Of a stretch of 5,560 bases of DNA, positions 1-5,560 are shown piece after piece. The translations under genes and the position numbers were made by a program. The notes under the pieces are model-generated. The model did no database searches, had not been told where the DNA came from, and was given only the letters and a program-made list of their open reading frames with translations. Each line of letters opens with the position of its first letter. Within the stretch, counting starts at the first letter, position 1. The DNA comes from Pseudomonadota bacterium (GTDB lineage Bacteria > Myxococcota > Polyangia > Polyangiales > Polyangiaceae). The stretch spans positions 1-5,560 of the forward strand of contig JAEZYO010000155.1 in the NCBI GenBank assembly GCA_023419055.1, read 5' to 3'.

Positions 1-885
1 GTTGCGCACGGCCTTCACGATGCCCATGCGGAGCCCGTTCTCGTGGGTGCCGCCGGACCCCGTGGGGATGCCGTTGACGTAGCTCCGCAGGCGCTCCTCG
101 GTGCTCTCGGTCCACTGGAACGCGACCTCGATGCGGACACCGTTCTCTTTCGAGAGCACGAACGGCGCTTCGTGCACGGGCTTGGCCTGCGCCTCCTGAA
201 CGATCTTCTTCAGGTACTCGGCGATGCCTTCCGCGTGGTGAAACGTGTACTTCTGCTTGTTGACGTCGTCGTTGAAATTGACCTTCACCCCGCGGTGCAG
301 GTAGCTCGCCACCTCGAGGCGATCGCGGATGGTGTCGGGGTTGAAGTCGATCTTCGGGAAGATGGTGGGATCGGGCCGGAAGTAGACGCTCGTGCCGGTG
401 CCGCGAGCCGCGCCGAGCTTCTTCAGCTTCCCGGTGGGCTTGCCGGTCCGAAACTCCATCTCCCATTCGGCGCCCTCGCGCTTGACCTTCACGACCACGC
501 GCTGCGACAGCGCGTTCACGACGGACGCGCCGACGCCGTGGAGGCCGCCCGAGGTCTTGTAGTTCTGGCCCTCGAACTTCCCGCCCGCGTGGAGCGTCGT
601 GTACACGATCTCGAGCGCGGGCTTCTTGAGCTTGGGGTGGACGTCGATCGGGATGCCGCGCCCGTTGTCGACCACGGTCACGGACTCACCGTCGGAGTGG
701 AGCGTGACCGTGATCTCGCTCGCGTGGCCGTTCATGGCCTCGTCGACCGAGTTGTCGACGATCTCCCACACCAGGTGGTGCAGCCCCGCCGAACCCACGC
801 CGCCGATGTACATGCCGGGGCGCTTGCGCACCGGCTCGAGGCCCTCGAGGACCGAAATGTCCTTGGCTGTGTAGTTTTCGGCCAT
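1..885 (-). CDS. parE: Type IIA topoisomerase B subunit, ParE-like (3' part beyond window)
   Basis: This is the ATPase subunit of a type II DNA topoisomerase, most likely topoisomerase IV; it binds and hydrolyses ATP to drive strand passage by the A subunit. Only the first 295 codons are present, covering the GHKL ATPase domain and the start of the transducer domain. Visible motifs are RPGMYIG (res. 23-28), EIVDNSVDEA (41-50) with the expected catalytic Glu41 and Mg-binding Asn45, DNGRGIP (73-79) with the adenine-contacting Asp73, and the ATP-lid glycine motif SGGLHGVGASVVNALS (112-127). SYVNGIPTGSGGTHENGLRMG (from 268) resembles ParE more than GyrB; the missing QTK loop and TOPRIM domain would lie to the left of position 1. 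The ATG at 885 follows a GGAG (895-898) by nine bases, inside the end of the upstream parC gene, so translation is probably coupled. Membership of the B-subunit family is certain. ParE rather than a second GyrB is inferred from local similarity and from the partner lacking a normal GyrA box. Confidence 0.92.
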   Translation of the reverse strand, partial: MAENYTAKDISVLEGLEPVRKRPGMYIGGVGSAGLHHLVWEIVDNSVDEAMNGHASEITVTLHSDGESVTVVDNGRGIPIDVHPKLKKPALEIVYTTLHAGGKFEGQNYKTSGGLHGVGASVVNALSQRVVVKVKREGAEWEMEFRTGKPTGKLKKLGAARGTGTSVYFRPDPTIFPKIDFNPDTIRDRLEVASYLHRGVKVNFNDDVNKQKYTFHHAEGIAEYLKKIVQEAQAKPVHEAPFVLSKENGVRIEVAFQWTESTEERLRSYVNGIPTGSGGTHENGLRMGIVKAVRN

Positions 886-888
886 CGG

Positions 889-3378
<2,490 letters not shown>

Positions 3379-3400
3379 AGTCTACTTTTCCGTCTCCGAG

Positions 3401-3425
3401 GCCGGTCGAGCGCGAGCTCGCCGGC
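3401..3425 (-). promoter_or_regulatory. Bulged stem-loop in the parC leader
   Basis: The bases form an inverted repeat with outer arms GCCGG (3401-3405) and CCGGC (3421-3425), inner arms CGAGC (3407-3411) and GCTCG (3416-3420), a single unpaired T at 3406 and a four-base loop at 3412-3415. That is a ten-pair, GC-rich stem in 25 bases. It lies 22-47 bases before the parC start and could be an mRNA 5' stem-loop or a protein-binding palindrome. The plus-strand loop GCGA fits the GNRA tetraloop rule, but the plus-strand transcript of the lipoprotein may not include it. Chance formation is possible in DNA this GC-rich. Confidence 0.4.
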
Positions 3426-3433
3426 GGGGTGAT

Positions 3434-3462
3434 TCGCTAAGGGGTTCGAGCCGTAAAGTCAA
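3434..3462 (-). promoter_or_regulatory. Candidate promoter for parC-parE
   Basis: On the minus strand, TTGACT (3457-3462) matches the vegetative -35 box at five of six positions. Seventeen bases downstream, TAGCGA (3434-3439) is only a poor -10 box (two of six). A transcript from it would begin near 3427, just before the stem-loop at 3401-3425. The -35 match and the location support it; the weak -10 keeps it tentative. Confidence 0.25.
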
Positions 3463-3470
3463 CTGGAGCT

Positions 3471-4160
3471 ATGCTCGGCCCTGTGGCTAGGACGGCACGC
3501 TGGCTCGGCCTATCGGCGGCGCTGGCGGCGCTCCCAGGCTGCCGCTGCTCCGACCCGGACCCTGGTGCCGTGGGCGAGGATGCGCACGCGGTGGCCTGCC
3601 GGTCTGCCTGCGCCGGGTACTTCGGCGCCGACTGCGGCACCCGGAGCGAGTCGCCTACGGACCGCGCGGAGTGCCAGGAGTCCTGTGAGAAGCGCAGCGC
3701 GCTGTCCACGCGCGCCGGTTGCGGCGCGGTGAGGCGCAGCTTTCTCGACTGCATGTCGCGCGCGACCTTGAGCTGCGAGGTCGTCACCACCCCGCCGTCG
3801 GTGGCCCTCGAACGAGCCGAGGGGGCCGCAGCCTGCCGGCCGGCGCTCGAGGCGCTCTCGGCCTGCGACGCGCCATGTCGTGACCCGGGCACGGTCCACC
3901 TCGGCGAGATCCCGGAGGAGCGGAGCTTCGTCGAGCTCGTTCGCAACGGCTGCGACGGCTGCCCCGAGAAGCTCGTAGCCGGCGCCTCCGAGGGCTCGCC
4001 CTGCCAGGCGGCGCGGGTCTGCGCGCAACACTGCTGCGGGTGCGACGGAGGGCCGGCGAGCTACCTCGTGCGCGCGTGTCTCGGCGGGCAGTGCGCCGGC
4101 AGGGAAGCGGCTTGTCGCGAGGCGCCGCGCGTTTCCTCGCAGCGGCCCTGCGGCGGGTGA
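3471..4160 (+). CDS. Cysteine-rich lipoprotein of unknown function
   Basis: I do not recognise the family. The 229-residue product begins with a short basic segment, a hydrophobic stretch (WLGLSAALAAL) and the lipobox-like LPGC, so Cys24 is the likely lipidated residue and the protein is probably anchored in the envelope; Pro at -2 is unusual for a lipobox. There are 24 cysteines in all (about 10%), many in pairs: CX3C at 43/47, 68/72 and 132/136, CX2C at 161/164, and a cluster C184, C188, C189, C191. This suggests several disulfide-bonded modules or a metal-binding surface; no known metal-site signature is clear. The start is ambiguous: ATG at 3471 has GGAG only two bases before it, whereas in-frame GTG at 3483 lies 14 bases after the same GGAG and would give a typical signal peptide beginning MARTARWLGLS. 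The gene is divergent from parC and convergent with the lyase, so it is probably a single-gene unit. The plus frame is preferred over opposite-strand frames because of the signal peptide and the regular cysteine spacing. Confidence 0.75.
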   Translation: MLGPVARTARWLGLSAALAALPGCRCSDPDPGAVGEDAHAVACRSACAGYFGADCGTRSESPTDRAECQESCEKRSALSTRAGCGAVRRSFLDCMSRATLSCEVVTTPPSVALERAEGAAACRPALEALSACDAPCRDPGTVHLGEIPEERSFVELVRNGCDGCPEKLVAGASEGSPCQAARVCAQHCCGCDGGPASYLVRACLGGQCAGREAACREAPRVSSQRPCGG

Positions 4161-4167
4161 AGGCGGT

Positions 4168-5560
4168 CTACGGCGTCTCGAAGGCGCCGAGATCAGGCGC
4201 CGTGCCGTTGAACGGTAGCCCGACCTCCACACCGCGATTGACCAGGGCGCTCGTCGGCACGAGACGCAAGAAATCATTCTCCGGGAGCGAACCGTCCGGG
4301 CCGCGCGCGGCCGCGCCGAGTGACGTGTCGAGGCTCAGAAAATCCGCCTCGGTCACCGAAAAGCCGTCGTTCCACGAGTTGTTCTGCTGAAGGGCATTGG
4401 CGATCGAGTTCGACGCGCCGAGCGACACATTGTTCTTGAGATCGTGCTGTTGTCCCGAGTTCACGGGATTGCCCATGCCGAAGTTCGTGCCGTTCTTGTA
4501 GGCGGTCGAGTTGTAGATCGTGATGCCGCCGCTGTTGTTGTTCTGGTCGAAGCCTTTGACCACGTTCTCGAAAGCGGTGCACTCCGTCAGCTCGTGGTTC
4601 GCCTGAGCCATGTTGCCGCCGACCTTGAAGCCGTTCCCGTTGCCGTCGAAGCCGCCGTACTGCCAGACGTCGACGCCGTTCCTGAACGCCGAGCAACGCT
4701 CGAACGTCACCGTCTCGGGGCTGTCGAACGCGTCGAATCCGTCGTCCGAGTTCTCCCAGGCTCGACAACCGATGAAGCGATTGCCCGGACCCTGCGTCTG
4801 CTTGGGGCCGAAGCCGTCCGCCATGCCGCCGAACTTCTTCGGGTCGTAGTTGCGGTAGGCGTCCGAGTTGATCACGGTGGTGTAGGCGCCGCCCTCGTTG
4901 ATCTCGAGGCCCGTGTTGCGGTTGTCGTGGAAGGTGCAGTTTTCGAAGGTGTTGTGCTGGCCCGTGACGTACACGCCTTGATAACCGGCGCGGGTGACGT
5001 CGACGTTGCAGAAGTACCAGTGGCTCCCCGTCACGAGAAAGCCTACCGAGTCCTGCACCCACGCTTGCTCGGGAAACGAAAAGTCGAACTCGGCTCGTCC
5101 GCCGTCCCCGACGACGCGAATGGGCTCTCCTTCTGCGCCGACCTGGGCGAGCTCGATCGTGTTCTTGGTGTCGGCCTGGTAGGGGATCTCGTAAGTTCCA
5201 GGCTCGAGGAGCAGCGTGTCGCCAGCAGCAGCGAGAGAGCGCGCCGCCATGAAGTCGAGCGCCGAAGCGAAGCTCGTTCCGTCGGCGGTCGAGCTACCGG
5301 TGGGAGACACGTAGTAGATCCGGCCGGAGCCTGGGCCAGTCTTGCAGGCTGCTCCGAGGGCGCCGCCCGACCCCGCCGCGCCGCCCGCCGGCATGCCACC
5401 TGCTGCAACGGTTCCGCCGGCGCCTCCAGCGCCGGCGACGCCGCCGCTCGAGTTGGTGGAGCCGCCTCCGCCTACGGCGCCGCCGCCCGAACCACCCGCG
5501 CTCGGCGACGCTCCACCAGCGCTCGTCCCCCCAGGGCTCCCACTTCCGCCCGTGGCATCG
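4168..5560 (-). CDS. Secreted family PL9 polysaccharide (pectate) lyase, N-terminus beyond window
   Basis: This protein probably cleaves acidic plant-type polysaccharides such as polygalacturonate by calcium-assisted beta-elimination outside the cell. Counting from the internal Met at 5394, the lyase domain starts near residue 25 (RIYYVSPTGSS) and forms a right-handed beta-helix whose coils repeat a C-x-A-F/W-x-N pattern (Cys153, 210, 234, 272). Asp193, Asp217, Asp218, Asp221 and Lys257 match in identity and spacing the calcium-binding Asp209/233/234/237 and base Lys273 of Dickeya Pel9A, as I recall them; the contexts are ADGF, NSDDGFD and GNGFKVGG. The C-terminal PDLGAFE motif is typical of such enzymes. 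The frame stays open to position 5560 through about 55 more codons of Gly/Ser/Ala-rich linker, so Met 5394 is not the true start; a signal peptide is expected upstream. Substrate is uncertain, since PL9 also includes rhamnogalacturonan and sheath-glycan lyases. Confidence 0.92.
   Translation of the reverse strand, partial: DATGGSGSPGGTSAGGASPSAGGSGGGAVGGGGSTNSSGGVAGAGGAGGTVAAGGMPAGGAAGSGGALGAACKTGPGSGRIYYVSPTGSSTADGTSFASALDFMAARSLAAAGDTLLLEPGTYEIPYQADTKNTIELAQVGAEGEPIRVVGDGGRAEFDFSFPEQAWVQDSVGFLVTGSHWYFCNVDVTRAGYQGVYVTGQHNTFENCTFHDNRNTGLEINEGGAYTTVINSDAYRNYDPKKFGGMADGFGPKQTQGPGNRFIGCRAWENSDDGFDAFDSPETVTFERCSAFRNGVDVWQYGGFDGNGNGFKVGGNMAQANHELTECTAFENVVKGFDQNNNSGGITIYNSTAYKNGTNFGMGNPVNSGQQHDLKNNVSLGASNSIANALQQNNSWNDGFSVTEADFLSLDTSLGAAARGPDGSLPENDFLRLVPTSALVNRGVEVGLPFNGTAPDLGAFETP
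5362..5560 (-). repeat. Low-complexity Gly/Ser/Ala linker coding region of the lyase
   Basis: The codons from the window edge to just before the lyase domain encode mostly glycine, with alanine, serine, threonine and proline, in short GG-x-GG units such as GGVAGAGGAGGTVAAGG. There are no stops and no charged residues except the first visible Asp. Such a flexible tether between an export or lipid anchor and a catalytic domain is common in secreted myxobacterial proteins. The DNA is a run of near-repeating GCC/GGC triplets and may vary in length between strains. Confidence 0.7.
5415..5437. repeat. Perfect 9-bp inverted repeat inside the linker region
   Basis: CGCCGGCGC (5415-5423) and GCGCCGGCG (5429-5437) flank the five-base spacer CTCCA. 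It would fold into a very stable hairpin in the lyase mRNA, within the codons for the glycine linker. It may simply follow from repeated GGC/GCC codons. Confidence 0.5.

Larger units (their letters stand above)
3379..3470. other. Divergent intergenic region between parC and the lipoprotein gene
   Basis: These 92 bases separate the TTG of parC (leftward) from the ATG of the lipoprotein (rightward), so they must hold the 5' control sequences of both genes unless one is transcribed from within its neighbour. They contain the hairpin at 3401-3425 and the candidate promoter at 3434-3462. In-frame stops bound the starts on both sides: TAG at 3382-3384 for parC and TAA at 3438-3440 for the lipoprotein. 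Confidence 0.7.

Noticed and set aside
4183..4201. GGCGCC inverted repeat as an intrinsic terminator
   Set aside because: The stem has only six pairs, no T-run follows on either strand, and it lies within coding sequence.
3510..4277. Minus-strand open frames opposite the lipoprotein (to 4277, and 3437-3946)
   Set aside because: They are Arg/Ala-rich with no signal peptide or domain, and one overlaps the end of the lyase. The plus frame has a lipobox signal peptide and ordered cysteine spacing.
5392..5394. ATG at 5394 as the true start of the lyase
   Set aside because: The frame stays open to the window edge with typical linker composition, and a start here would leave a secreted enzyme with no export signal.

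Overview
The window is GC-rich (roughly two thirds G+C by eye) and tightly packed. It suggests a myxobacterium-like genome (Myxococcota, perhaps the Polyangia/Sorangium side). This rests on three things: very high GC at third codon positions, a cysteine-rich lipoprotein, and a secreted polysaccharide lyase behind a long Gly/Ser/Ala linker. All three are common in that group. The placement is an inference, not a marker-gene assignment.

Layout. Positions 1-3378 hold a two-gene minus-strand operon for a type IIA topoisomerase. An 829-residue A subunit (parC-like, TTG start at 3378, stop at 889) is followed after only three bases by the B subunit (parE-like, ATG at 885), which runs off the left edge after 295 codons. 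The two reading frames are in register (TAG-CCG-ATG), so the ribosome probably re-initiates directly. Positions 3379-3470 are a 92-bp divergent intergenic region with a 10-bp-stem hairpin and a weak candidate promoter for the operon. Positions 3471-4160 (plus strand) encode a 229-residue lipoprotein with 24 cysteines and no recognised function. Seven bases later, and convergent with it, is the 3' end of a minus-strand gene (4168 to beyond 5560). It encodes a family-9 polysaccharide lyase (pectate-lyase-like right-handed beta-helix) whose N-terminal export signal lies outside the window.

How the genes work together. ParC and ParE form one A2B2 enzyme that changes DNA topology and decatenates chromosomes. 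The lipoprotein and the lyase are envelope or secreted proteins with no visible link to the topoisomerase or to each other. I see no RNA genes, mobile elements, CRISPR arrays or phage features, and no clearly new multi-gene system. The points most worth a second look are the A-before-B, frame-matched topoisomerase junction, the unusual ParC ends (basic N-terminal tail and a GyrA-box-like motif at the far C-terminus), the natural Ala in the quinolone pocket, the hairpin in the parC leader, and the cysteine-rich lipoprotein.
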